From NCBI GenBank assembly GCA_027603945.1, contig JADIIU010000118.1, forward strand, positions 1 to 38,202: a stretch of 38,202 nucleotides of DNA, written 5' to 3'. Positions 20,500 to 28,998 of the stretch are shown here, one piece after another (within the stretch, counting starts at the first letter, position 1; the number at the start of each line of letters is the position of its first letter). Source of the DNA: Terramyces sp. JEL0728 (lineage: Eukaryota; Chytridiomycota; Chytridiomycetes; Rhizophydiales; Terramycetaceae). Both the position numbers and the translations under genes were made by a program. The notes below the pieces were generated by a model. It saw only the letters and a program-made list of their open reading frames with translations. It had not been told where the DNA came from and did not search any database.

Positions 20500-21354
20500 T
20501 TAGTTTGTCTTTAGTATATTGAAAATCGAATTGCCAAGTCGTGTCTTGTAATCAGAGTAGCCAGCATTAGGAGTTCTAAGAGATGGAAATTCATTTGTAG
20601 ACCCTAAATGGTCGACTAACAACGGAGTTATTATGTACGCATCGAGCTCTCCTTGGTCTATCAATGAAGCAATTGTAACATCTCCAGGAAACGTGTTGTT
20701 AATACCTGCATTGAAGATAGTTTGCAATCCCTTCCTTGATAATGCATATGCTACACCACCTATCCAAATTGAGTGGTTTAGCTTTATCAAATTGGTTGAA
20801 TATCTGGTGATATTACTGGCTGTATCGTAATGATAAAAAAGACCCATATAATCCCAGTTTTCTGGTACTTGTTCGAGTGCTTTTGAAATAATCATGCAGG
20901 AGAGCATATCAAAGTCAACATCATCCTCGAGAAACAAAGCATTATCGTAATCGTTGATCAAGAAATCAATGTATGCTAAAAAGTGGGTTATTTTTACTTC
21001 TTTGCTCTCTGTATCTGCAAAAGAAGGATATTCTTCTAGAAAGCTTTTGATAAGTTCTGTATCAGTGGAAGGATCAACCATTTGAATAATATCAAAGTTC
21101 AAATTAAGAAACTGTAAAATAGCAGCTGATGAACGAAATCGTTTTGAAGTTTCATCGCTTGTCATCAAGTATATTTTGTCGAATTTTTGATGTTCGTTAG
21201 TTTTAATGTAACGAAATTTGTTTTGAAGCACAGGTTGACTATTCTGAACAATTTTGAGTTCTTCCTCGTCCATATTTTTGTAGATGAAACATAGAGAAAA
21301 GACAAACAGCGATAGAAGAAAAAGTTGGTACACTACTAGGTTCTTTGTTTTCAT
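20500..21354 (-). CDS. GT25-like glycosyltransferase, type II membrane
   Basis: 284 aa, no intron. Short cytosolic start MKTKNLVVYQ then a signal anchor (LFLLSLFVFSLCFIYKN), a stem, and a domain resembling glycosyltransferase family 25 (LPS-type galactosyl/glucosyltransferases, procollagen galactosyltransferase): KFDKIYLMTSDETSKRFRS at the start, ALFLEDDVDFD (DxD-type metal site), WDYMGLFYHY, GGVAYALSRKGLQTIF, FPGDVTIASL. Slightly short for the family but complete. ATG at 21354 is supported by a TATATAAATA box 32 nt upstream. Convergent with the helicase (114-bp gap). Likely Golgi enzyme; acceptor unknown. Confidence 0.82.
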   Translation of the reverse strand: MKTKNLVVYQLFLLSLFVFSLCFIYKNMDEEELKIVQNSQPVLQNKFRYIKTNEHQKFDKIYLMTSDETSKRFRSSAAILQFLNLNFDIIQMVDPSTDTELIKSFLEEYPSFADTESKEVKITHFLAYIDFLINDYDNALFLEDDVDFDMLSCMIISKALEQVPENWDYMGLFYHYDTASNITRYSTNLIKLNHSIWIGGVAYALSRKGLQTIFNAGINNTFPGDVTIASLIDQGELDAYIITPLLVDHLGSTNEFPSLRTPNAGYSDYKTRLGNSIFNILKTN

Positions 21355-21378
21355 TGCTGGAAATTGGCTTGTTTATGG

Positions 21379-21388
21379 TATTTATATA
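21379..21388 (-). promoter_or_regulatory. TATA box of the GT25-like gene
   Basis: TATATAAATA on the minus strand; its TATAAATA core starts 32 nt upstream of the ATG at 21354. Confidence 0.65.
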
Positions 21389-21778
21389 TGCAACATCGGA
21401 GTTTAGATAATGATTCACAATATCTATCATACTCTTATTTCTACCCCCGCGTTTCTGAACATTATGCAAAAGTTTAACTCAGCAATAAAGGAATCGGTCT
21501 AGTATTCTAAATTGATTTGTTTATATTATCAGTGCTTGGCAGAACGAGACTGATGGCTGGATTCAGTTGTATTTCATCCTTACAATGAAGGATTCCCATG
21601 TACCGATTATCCAGATTGCTTGTGGCCGCATTTCGAGCAACTCCTATGGCAGTTGCTGAAAAAGTTATTATATAGATAGACTGGTTCAAGGTGCAAGACG
21701 CGCAAAGATGATTTCTATTGGTTCAGGGAACACGCAATGATGTTTTTGCATAATCAATCATTTTAATATTGGAGACCA

Positions 21779-21787
21779 TATTTAAAT
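21779..21787 (+). promoter_or_regulatory. TATA-like box of the epimerase fusion gene
   Basis: TATTTAAAT lies 33 nt upstream of the ATG at 21812 but only 12 nt upstream of the in-frame ATG at 21791. This spacing favours 21812 as the start. Confidence 0.5.
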
Positions 21788-21811
21788 CATATGCGAGATC
21801 TCCCGCATTTA

Positions 21812-24656
21812 ATGAAATTTCTGCTTTTCAAAAGACTGCTAATTTTGACGCTGATCAGCTCTGCTGTCTTTTTGTTCATCTGCAATGGAAAGAGCAACAT
21901 TCATATTTCAAAAGCATTGCACCAGAAACTCAGTAACAATAAAGCTCTCAGAGTAATGACGATCATTGGCACCGGACCAGAATCGGTTAAAATGTACCCA
22001 ATTATTAGAGAACTCGAATCGGTATTTGGAATTTAACTTTAGCATGATGACATAATTTCCATAGTGGTTGTTAGTGGCCAGCAGCAGGAGATGGTTGAAT
22101 CCCTGTTAAAAACATTTAAAATCAAGCAAGATATCCACTTGAATGTATTTGGAAACCAAAAACTTTCGGATTTGTCGACAAAGTAACTGTATTTAATGCA
22201 GGCTGATGTCTGGAATTAACGAAGCATTGAAGATTGCCGAACCAGACTGGATTCTTGTGGAGGGGGACAGTACAGCAGCGTTAGTAGCATCACTGGTTGG
22301 ATATTACCACAAGATTCCTGTTGGACACATTGAAGCGGGGATAAACAAAAAGTACAACCACTTTCCAAAAGAGATTGATACGAAATTGATTGCCTCGCTT
22401 GGTTCGATTCATTTTTCTCCAACTGTAGAAGCATCACAGAAATTAATTGACGAAGGAACCCCACACTCTCAAGTTCACACTGCTGGAAACCCAGTTATTG
22501 ATGCATTTTTATGGATGTCCAAGCAACCACCATCTTATAAAGCTAAATTGCTGGAAAGACAGATTTTCCAGAATGGCGAAAAGATTGTTCTGGTATCTGC
22601 ACACCAAAGAGAAAACTGGGGCAAATCATTGGAAAATATTTGTTTGGCAATTAAATCCCTGGCTTCAATTCACCAGGATGTTAAATTCGTTTTTCTGATC
22701 CATTCGAATCAGCAAGTCCAAAAAACAGCAAAGACTCATTTGTCCAACCTCCCAAATGTTATTCTAATGGAGCCACTAGATTATAATGTATTTGCATATC
22801 TCATGAAATCTGTCTATATGGTAATGGCTGATTCTGGTGAAATTGAAGAACAAGCAGCAGCGTTTTCAGTGCCGATACTTTTCTTGAGGGATGCCACAGA
22901 AAGGTTATTCCAGTTAATATAGATCTGAGGGTATGTCAAAATTGATTGGGACCGACAAAGAAAATATCATCAGCGAGGCAACCAAGATACTTGTCGATAC
23001 AGATTATTACAGACAGTCTGTTAAAATAGATTCTCCATACGGAAATGGCAGAGCTGCAAAGAACGTTGTAGATTTAATCCTGTCAAAGAAAGGTAATTTT
23101 TGATTGACTCTGTAATCAAAGGAAATATGTCCAATGAGTTCTACAGATCAGCAAAGGAGATTGCATTGCCACCAGCGCATCCAGTGTACCCAAAACAAAG
23201 AACTCTAAAGGAACTCTTGGGAATGAATTCAAAGTTCCCCGCAAATGGCGATGGTAAGGACGATAATGGAATCACCGTGATTATATCTACATACAAGAGG
23301 CCAAAAACTATAATTCGTATTATTGAAGCTTGTATCAATCAATCAGTTCCGCCAAACAAAGTCTGGATTACCGCCTTTTCCTCTCCATTTGAACAAGAAT
23401 ACATAAGGATTATAGATGAATATAAAACCTCGCATCCAGCAATTCCTATACATCTTGCAACTGGTGCGCAACAGTTTACTTATTTTGCCAGGTTTCAATT
23501 CGCCCTCCTAGCTCCAACAAAGTATGTAGTCCTGCTGGATGACGACGTGGTTCCAGAAGGTATCCATGCTTTTAGAAACATGCTGCATACATTCAACCTT
23601 GAATCGAACGAGTACTATGGAATGTACGGATGCAAAGGACACGTTATAAATACAGAACAGTCAAACGTAGAACAATCCGAATATTACTACAACTACTTTA
23701 CTCATGAGCCAGTGACTATTGAGATGGCCGATGTTGTCGGTGGTTTGTGGTTCATGAAAAGAGAATGGGTGAAATACATGTTCATTGAAGATCCAATTAC
23801 GATTGCTACTGGAGAAGATTTCCAAATAACGTAACTTTAACTTGACCAAAGGGCGATGCTGTGGAAGTATGCAAATATTCCTACGTTTCTCTTTCCCATC
23901 GATAAACAAGACAAGACTTCATTTTTGCATAGTGGTGATTTTGAAGCAATAGCAGATGATGGTAAAACCACCGGTGACACCCTTAAACTGTACAACGGAC
24001 AGCGCTGGGATCCACATCATTTGCGAAACACTATTGCCTGGTGCCTGTTAAACAGAGGAACTACCAGACCCAGAGCTTACCAAATGTACGAACGGCACGA
24101 CAATGTATTATTCTACGTCAAAGACACTACGCAGGCTTATTCCATCAAAGAAACCTATTCGATGATCAGAAAGCGCAAGGAAAGTTCCAACAAAAAGCTG
24201 CGTCCATTTGTTGCTTTTGGTGGTTTGAATACCAAGACAGATCAACTAAATATCCAGCATCTAAATGAAATCCAAGAGATTCTTGAAACTAAAGTCGATT
24301 GGGAAAACAATCACCTGGGGTATTGGAGTTTAGAATTAGGAAGAGGAGCCAGCAGAGCAAAAGACTTGATTTCACGTACAATGCTATCGTTCCATCATGC
24401 TATAGTGAACACACAGCCAATTGCTGTAGTTTTAACGACTGATGGAATAGATGAATCGACAGTTGGTGCTGGGTTGGCTGCGGTAGAATATGGAACCCCG
24501 GTGATCCTACTGGATACCAGGAATGGAGACTATTCTGTCAATGAATTAAAGTGGCGAAAAGTATTGGGTAGTATGGCTAATGTTGTGCTTGATGAAAATG
24601 AAATTCTGGTATATTTGGAATCTATTCGTACCGCAATGAAACATTCAATAAAATAA
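21812..24656 (+). CDS. fused UDP-GlcNAc 2-epimerase and glycosyltransferase
   Basis: 911-aa product; exons 21812-22021, 22043-22182, 22202-22903, 22923-23092, 23122-23830, 23852-24656 (sum 2736 nt). Introns 21, 19, 19, 29, 21 nt; the third has a GTTATT donor. N-terminus: MKFLLFKRLLILTLISSAVF, a signal anchor. Residues ~40-420 are a WecB/NeuC/GNE-type UDP-GlcNAc 2-epimerase: IIGTGPESVKMYPII (family GTRPE), VEGDSTAA, GHIEAG, FPKEIDTKL, SAHQREN, ADSGEIEEQA, RDATERSEG (made by splicing), YGNGRAAKNV. Residues ~440-670 are a GT-A-type transferase: ITVIISTYKRPKTIIRIIEA, VVLLDDDVVPEGI (DxD-type), GGLWFMKREWV, GEDFQITAMLWKY. The last ~260 residues include DGIDESTVGAGLAAVEYGTP and match nothing I recognise. 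Inference: local production of a ManNAc-type sugar nucleotide coupled to transfer, facing the secretory lumen. Confidence 0.88.
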
Positions 24657-24798
24657 GTGATTCCCAACCCACCGCAGTAGGCACCGCACGATAATGACAT
24701 TGCTCTGCCTTCACTTGGCCACCAAATTGTGTAGATTTGAAAATGGCTTGGCCACATTTTTTGTCAAGAAATGGAACCTGGGCAGTGCGAAAGAAATG

Positions 24799-24806
24799 TA
24801 TAAAAA
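24799..24806 (+). promoter_or_regulatory. TATA box, DOMON-b561 gene copy 1
   Basis: TATAAAAA, 31 nt upstream of the signal-peptide ATG at 24830. Conserved in copy 2. Confidence 0.75.
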
Positions 24807-24829
24807 GGACAGGGTTCAAAATAACCATA

Positions 24830-25954
24830 ATGAATTTACTACTCACTTTAATTACTTCCATTGTCTCTGCTGGACAAGTCTGCCCTGAACAAAACTCTTT
24901 CTGCATTGTAACTCAAACACAAGGAACCAACACTTGCTTTACCATCCACAGTTCCTACAGCGGATGGAGCGCTATTGGCACCGGAAGCACCAGAATGAAA
25001 GGCGCTGACATGTACATTGGCTGGAAAAACTCTACTGGCGGAGTAACAGTTGGAAACTTTCAAGGAACAGGACACTCACAACCATCATTAAACTCTGTTC
25101 AAAACCATCAAGTAGTCGCATTACTGGATCCTAAACCTTCCTGGTCGCAACAATCTTTTTCATTCTGCAGACCAACAACAATTAATGCACAATCTCTTTC
25201 ATCTTCAAGTGGGTATATCTACGCAGCCTCTTCAAGTGCTCCATCTGGGAATTTGGATAGCACCAAGGTCAGTTTACAGCAGCATGACAGCAACGGGAAT
25301 TTCCAAGCTGATTTCTCTACTTCAAACGTTCCAGTTGTTGCAGGCGGATCTGGTGGCGACGATAAACCTATTCTTACTCCGTCATCCTCGTTCCCATTCC
25401 AGAGTATTGTTATTACACATGGTGTGATGATGTTTATCGCTTGGGCTGTTTCGCCATTTATCGGTATTTACATTGCTCGTTACATGAAATCCACCTTGGG
25501 CCACACCTGGTATATCCTGCATGTATTCTTCATGTCGGTGCTGACTGGTGCAGCTACTCTAGTTTCATTCATACTCATATTTTTGTATTCGTCAGACAGA
25601 TTCTCCACTGATGAGTCAATTGGAAATGCGCATGAAAAGCTTGGATTGGTAGTTGTGCTTGGAATGATTGTCCAAATCATTTTGGGATATGTTAGCAATG
25701 CCAAGTTTGATGCAAACAGAGTTGGTATTCCATGGTGGGATAAGGCTCACTGGTGGGTTGGGAGAAGCATGTTCTTGCTTGGGATCGTCAATGTGTATCT
25801 TGGAATTAAATTCTATGGTGAAAGCTATCCCTTGTCCCCACTGGTAATACCTGTCTTTTGGATTGTAATTGCTGCTGGTATTGGAATGATGGTTTATGGA
25901 CAAGTTACAAAGGGCCAAGACAATCACTTCAAAGAGACTTTAACCCAAATATAA
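24830..25954 (+). CDS. DOMON-cytochrome b561 membrane protein, copy 1
   Basis: 374 aa, intronless. Signal peptide MNLLLTLITSIVSAG, then an extracellular DOMON domain (CFTIHSSYSGWSAIGTGSTR, MKGADMYIGWKNS), a Ser/Asn-rich linker (~residues 120-195), then a b561-type multi-helix domain with the conserved haem-ligand histidines (VITHGVMMF, LGHTWYILHV, NAHEKLGL, KAHWWVGR). Such proteins carry electrons across the membrane and reduce extracellular Fe3+ or other acceptors; fungal relatives resemble the cellobiose dehydrogenase cytochrome. The upstream in-frame ATG at 24737 is rejected: the true start restores a signal peptide, sits 31 nt after a TATA box, and the segment before it is not conserved between copies (Gly/Arg). 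Differs from copy 2 by one residue (F/V near the C-terminus). Confidence 0.92.
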   Translation: MNLLLTLITSIVSAGQVCPEQNSFCIVTQTQGTNTCFTIHSSYSGWSAIGTGSTRMKGADMYIGWKNSTGGVTVGNFQGTGHSQPSLNSVQNHQVVALLDPKPSWSQQSFSFCRPTTINAQSLSSSSGYIYAASSSAPSGNLDSTKVSLQQHDSNGNFQADFSTSNVPVVAGGSGGDDKPILTPSSSFPFQSIVITHGVMMFIAWAVSPFIGIYIARYMKSTLGHTWYILHVFFMSVLTGAATLVSFILIFLYSSDRFSTDESIGNAHEKLGLVVVLGMIVQIILGYVSNAKFDANRVGIPWWDKAHWWVGRSMFLLGIVNVYLGIKFYGESYPLSPLVIPVFWIVIAAGIGMMVYGQVTKGQDNHFKETLTQI

Positions 25955-26006
25955 TTTATTTATAGTTTTCAGACACTGTATGCGAAAGTATTATATCAGC
26001 AAAGAT

Positions 26007-26552
26007 TTATTCAGGCTTCTTTACAACCAACACCGAAGCCTTGGAATTATGCACCATGTAGTTGCCGATACTTCCCCACATCAATTTCATCATGCTGTCA
26101 CCTCGATGTCCAATGACCACCAAATCAGCTTTGAAGCCGTCAACAAAATCAACCAAATCCCGCTTTACATGGCCAAGACCAATATAGTACTCTACATTGT
26201 AATTTTCCAGTTGTTTGGCATATCCGTCCATCATAATCTGCTCTTGCTCGCAATCAATATTGTGACCAGGATCATCAACATCAAAATCCTCACCCGAAAT
26301 CTTGTTCTTTACCGTTTCAGTGATGCTAACCGATGTCTCACCCAAAAGCTTGCTTTTAACAGTTTCAGCAATATTAACAGAAGTATTGAGTGGACGGATA
26401 TTGACAAGAACAATCTTGTCCCTGATATCGAATAGGTTTGCTTTACTCCATTGAATCGTATATTGGCTGTATTTTGAAGAATCAAGGGGAAGAACTAGCG
26501 TCCTTCTGAATTCCGAGAGTTTAAAGAATTTTTGGTTGATAATGTGTTTCAT
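26007..26552 (-). CDS. universal stress protein (UspA family), copy 1
   Basis: 181 aa, intronless, convergent with the DOMON gene (52-bp gap). UspA fold: N-terminal strand RRTLVLPLDSSKYSQYTIQW, a central KIVLVNIRPL, and C-terminal LVVIGHRGDSMMKLMWGSI resembling the ATP-binding G2xG-9x-G(S/T) motif, then YMVHNSKASVLVVKK. An acidic-to-basic insert of ~50 residues (TETVKNKISGEDFDVDDPG) separates the halves. Start at 26552 rather than the in-frame ATG at 26600: the latter codon is TTG in copy 2, and TATTTATA lies 30 nt upstream of 26552. Soluble nucleotide-binding stress protein; precise role unknown. Four residues differ from copy 2. Confidence 0.88.
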   Translation of the reverse strand: MKHIINQKFFKLSEFRRTLVLPLDSSKYSQYTIQWSKANLFDIRDKIVLVNIRPLNTSVNIAETVKSKLLGETSVSITETVKNKISGEDFDVDDPGHNIDCEQEQIMMDGYAKQLENYNVEYYIGLGHVKRDLVDFVDGFKADLVVIGHRGDSMMKLMWGSIGNYMVHNSKASVLVVKKPE

Positions 26553-26574
26553 TGATTTTGTGTTTCCTGCATGG

Positions 26575-26582
26575 TATAAATA
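26575..26582 (-). promoter_or_regulatory. TATA-like box, Usp copy 1
   Basis: TATTTATA on the minus strand, 30 nt upstream of the ATG at 26552; identical in copy 2. Confidence 0.55.
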
Positions 26583-26624
26583 CGCTTTGATTGATGGCAT
26601 TGGTCAGCAATGTTGCATAATTTC

Positions 26625-26762
26625 TTACAAGCCACCGACCTTGTTGATCAGATGCAGCATCTCTCTATTGCTCTGGCTTGTGTAATCACTGGCATATTCT
26701 CGGACTAGTTGCTGCTTATTGGAAACCAACTGCTTGGCAATCCAGCTACAAGATTCAAAGAA
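26625..26762 (-). CDS. possible 3' exon or remnant of a small gene, left copy
   Basis: Minus-strand frame reading ...SWIAKQLVSNKQQLVREYAS... and ending KVGGL-TAA, ~45 codons, no usable ATG at its start. The right copy (28839-28970) has the same frame with a 6-nt in-frame deletion (SD lost after EYA). Coding-like composition, but no upstream exon with a start was found in either flank, so it may be a relic. In this copy the upstream side is cut by the duplication junction. Confidence 0.28.
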   Translation of the reverse strand, partial: FFESCSWIAKQLVSNKQQLVREYASDYTSQSNREMLHLINKVGGL

Positions 26763-26790
26763 TTAGGATACTAGAAACGAAAAAGCAAGG

Positions 26791-26878
26791 GTAGTATGGC
26801 TAATGTTGTGCTTGACGAAAATGAAATTCAGGTATATTTGGAATCTATTCGTACCGCAATGAAACATTCAATAAAATA
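26791..26878 (+). pseudogene. duplicated 3' scrap of the epimerase fusion gene
   Basis: Last ~29 codons of the fusion gene (ends ESIRTAMKHSIK-TAA at 26876-26878) carried along by the tandem duplication, with no start or domain. It now serves only as upstream flank of DOMON copy 2. Confidence 0.9.
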
Positions 26879-27021
26879 AGCGATTCCCAACCCACCGCAG
26901 TAGGCACCGCACGGTAATGACATTGCTCTGCCTTCACTTGGCCACCAAATTGTGTAGATTTGAAAATGGCTTGGCCACATTTTTTGTCAAGAAATAGAAC
27001 CTGGGCAGTGCGAAAGAAATG

Positions 27022-27029
27022 TATAAAAA
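27022..27029 (+). promoter_or_regulatory. TATA box, DOMON-b561 gene copy 2
   Basis: TATAAAAA, 31 nt upstream of the ATG at 27053, as in copy 1. Confidence 0.75.
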
Positions 27030-27052
27030 GGACAGGGTTCAAAATAACCATA

Positions 27053-28177
27053 ATGAATTTACTACTCACTTTAATTACTTCCATTGTCTCTGCTGGACAA
27101 GTCTGCCCTGAACAAAACTCTTTCTGCATTGTAACTCAAACACAAGGAACCAACACTTGCTTTACCATTCACAGTTCCTACAGCGGATGGAGCGCTATTG
27201 GCACCGGAAGCACCAGAATGAAAGGCGCTGACATGTACATTGGCTGGAAAAACTCTACTGGCGGAGTAACAGTTGGAAACTTTCAAGGAACAGGACACTC
27301 ACAGCCATCATTAAACTCTGTTCAAAACCATCAAGTAGTCGCATTACTGGATCCTAAACCTTCCTGGTCGCAACAATCTTTTTCATTCTGCAGACCAACA
27401 ACAATTAATGCACAATCTCTTTCATCTTCAAGTGGGTATATCTACGCAGCCTCTTCAAGTGCTCCATCTGGGAATTTGGATAGCACCAAGGTCAGTTTAC
27501 AGCAGCATGACAGCAACGGGAATTTCCAAGCTGATTTCTCTACTTCAAACGTTCCAGTTGTTGCAGGCGGATCTGGTGGCGACGATAAACCTATTCTTAC
27601 TCCGTCATCCTCGTTCCCATTCCAGAGTATTGTTATTACACATGGTGTGATGATGTTTATCGCTTGGGCTGTTTCGCCATTTATCGGTATTTACATTGCT
27701 CGTTACATGAAATCCACCTTGGGCCACACCTGGTATATCCTGCATGTATTCTTCATGTCGGTGCTGACTGGTGCAGCTACTCTAGTTTCATTCATACTCA
27801 TATTTTTGTATTCGTCAGACAGATTCTCCACTGATGAGTCGATTGGAAATGCGCATGAAAAGCTTGGATTAGTAGTTGTGCTTGGAATGATTGTCCAAAT
27901 CATTTTGGGATATGTTAGCAATGCCAAATTTGATGCAAACAGAGTTGGTATTCCATGGTGGGATAAGGCTCACTGGTGGGTTGGGAGAAGTATGTTCTTG
28001 CTTGGGATCGTCAATGTGTATCTTGGAATTAAATTCTATGGTGAAAGCTATCCCTTGTCCCCACTGGTAATACCTGTCTTTTGGATTGTAATTGCTGCTG
28101 GTATTGGAATGATGGTTTATGGACAAGTTACAAAGGGCCAAGACAATCACGTCAAAGAGACTTTAACCCAAATATAA
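27053..28177 (+). CDS. DOMON-cytochrome b561 membrane protein, copy 2
   Basis: 374 aa, domain layout as copy 1: signal peptide, DOMON, Ser-rich linker, b561 helices with all haem histidines kept. By eye seven nucleotide differences fall in the coding sequence, six synonymous and one changing DNHF to DNHV near the C-terminus. Both copies therefore look functional and under purifying constraint, or the duplication is too recent to tell. The TATA box and start context are conserved. Confidence 0.92.
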   Translation: MNLLLTLITSIVSAGQVCPEQNSFCIVTQTQGTNTCFTIHSSYSGWSAIGTGSTRMKGADMYIGWKNSTGGVTVGNFQGTGHSQPSLNSVQNHQVVALLDPKPSWSQQSFSFCRPTTINAQSLSSSSGYIYAASSSAPSGNLDSTKVSLQQHDSNGNFQADFSTSNVPVVAGGSGGDDKPILTPSSSFPFQSIVITHGVMMFIAWAVSPFIGIYIARYMKSTLGHTWYILHVFFMSVLTGAATLVSFILIFLYSSDRFSTDESIGNAHEKLGLVVVLGMIVQIILGYVSNAKFDANRVGIPWWDKAHWWVGRSMFLLGIVNVYLGIKFYGESYPLSPLVIPVFWIVIAAGIGMMVYGQVTKGQDNHVKETLTQI

Positions 28178-28230
28178 TTTATTTATAGTTTTCAGACACT
28201 GTATGCGAAAAGTATTATATCAGCAAAGAT

Positions 28231-28776
28231 TTATTCTGGCTTCTTTACAACCAACACCGAAGTCTTGGAATTATGGACCATGTAGTTGCCGATACTTCCC
28301 CACATCAATTTCATCATGCTGTCACCTCGATGTCCAATGACCACCAAATCAGCTTTGAAGCTGTCAACAAAATCAACCAAATCCCGCTTTACATGGCCAA
28401 GACCAATATAGTACTCTACATTGTAATTTCCCAGTTGTTTGACATATCCGTCCATCATAATTTGCTCTTGCTCACAATCAATATTGTGACCAGGATCATC
28501 AACATCAAAATCCTCACCCGAAATCTTGTTCTTTACCGTTTCAGTGATACTAACCGATGTCTCACCCAAAAGTTTGCTTTTAACAGTTTCAGCAATATTA
28601 ACAGAAGTATTGAGTGGACGGATATTGACAAGAACAATCTTGTCCCTGATATCGAATAGGTTTGCTTTACTCCATTGAATCGTATATTGGCTGTATTTTG
28701 AAGAATCAAGGGGAAGAACTAGCGTCCTTCTGAATTCCGAGAGTTTAAAGAATTTTTGGTTGATAATGTGTTTCAT
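28231..28776 (-). CDS. universal stress protein (UspA family), copy 2
   Basis: 181 aa, intact. Differs from copy 1 at four positions (YAKQLEN/YVKQLGN gives two, VDGF/VDSF, SKAS/SKTS). The ATP-loop-like GHRGDSMMKLMWGS is unchanged. ATG at 28776 has TATTTATA 30 nt upstream; the further-upstream codon that is ATG in copy 1 is TTG here, which settles the start. Confidence 0.88.
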   Translation of the reverse strand: MKHIINQKFFKLSEFRRTLVLPLDSSKYSQYTIQWSKANLFDIRDKIVLVNIRPLNTSVNIAETVKSKLLGETSVSITETVKNKISGEDFDVDDPGHNIDCEQEQIMMDGYVKQLGNYNVEYYIGLGHVKRDLVDFVDSFKADLVVIGHRGDSMMKLMWGSIGNYMVHNSKTSVLVVKKPE

Positions 28777-28798
28777 TGATTTTGTGTTTCCTGCATGG

Positions 28799-28806
28799 TA
28801 TAAATA
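28799..28806 (-). promoter_or_regulatory. TATA-like box, Usp copy 2
   Basis: TATTTATA on the minus strand, 30 nt upstream of the ATG at 28776. Confidence 0.55.
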
Positions 28807-28838
28807 CGCTTTGATTGATGGCAATGTTGCATAATTTC

Positions 28839-28970
28839 TTACAAGCCACCGACCTTGTTGATCAGATGCAGCATCTCTCTATTGCTCTGGCTTGTGTAAG
28901 CATATTCTCGGACTAGTTGCTGCTTATTGGAAACCAACTGCTTGGCAATCCAGCTACAAGATTCAAAGAA
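28839..28970 (-). CDS. possible 3' exon or remnant of a small gene, right copy
   Basis: Same frame as 26625-26762, with EYAYTSQ in place of EYASDYTSQ and the same KVGGL stop. The right flank (28999-29400), which should hold its original upstream exons, gives no clear ATG exon that joins in frame with a short GT-AG intron. Confidence 0.28.
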   Translation of the reverse strand, partial: FFESCSWIAKQLVSNKQQLVREYAYTSQSNREMLHLINKVGGL

Positions 28971-28998
28971 TTAGGATACTAGAAACGAAAAAGCAAGG

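Larger units (their letters stand above)
21355..21811. other. divergent intergenic region
   Basis: 457 bp between the GT25-like gene (minus) and the epimerase fusion (plus). It holds the two outward-facing TATA boxes at its ends. A 60-codon minus frame (21507-21689) shows no supporting signal. Otherwise nothing recognised. Confidence 0.5.
24566..26790. repeat. tandem duplication, left copy (~2.22 kb)
   Basis: Nearly identical to 26789-28998 with an offset of 2223 bp. It contains the last ~30 codons of the epimerase fusion, a DOMON-b561 gene, a convergent universal stress protein gene and ~190 bp upstream of the latter. The junction shows only a GG(G) microhomology (TATTGGGTAGTATGG at the left edge, GCAAGGGTAGTATGG at the junction). 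About two dozen substitutions (roughly 1%) and three small indels separate the copies, counted by eye. Confidence 0.95.
26789..28998. repeat. tandem duplication, right copy (~2.21 kb)
   Basis: Second copy of 24566-26790. Indels relative to the left copy: +1 bp near 28207, -10 bp near 28822, -6 bp near 28900. The right edge is at GCAAGG, after which sequence is unique. Confidence 0.95.

Noticed and set aside
24737..24829. In-frame N-terminal extension of the DOMON protein (ATG at 24737, also 26960)
   Set aside because: It buries the signal peptide, includes the TATA box itself, and differs between copies; the ATG at 24830/27053 is the start.
25980..26435. 151-codon plus-strand ORF (and 28273-28659 in copy 2)
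   Set aside because: Antisense shadow of the Usp gene; start and length differ between copies, no domain.
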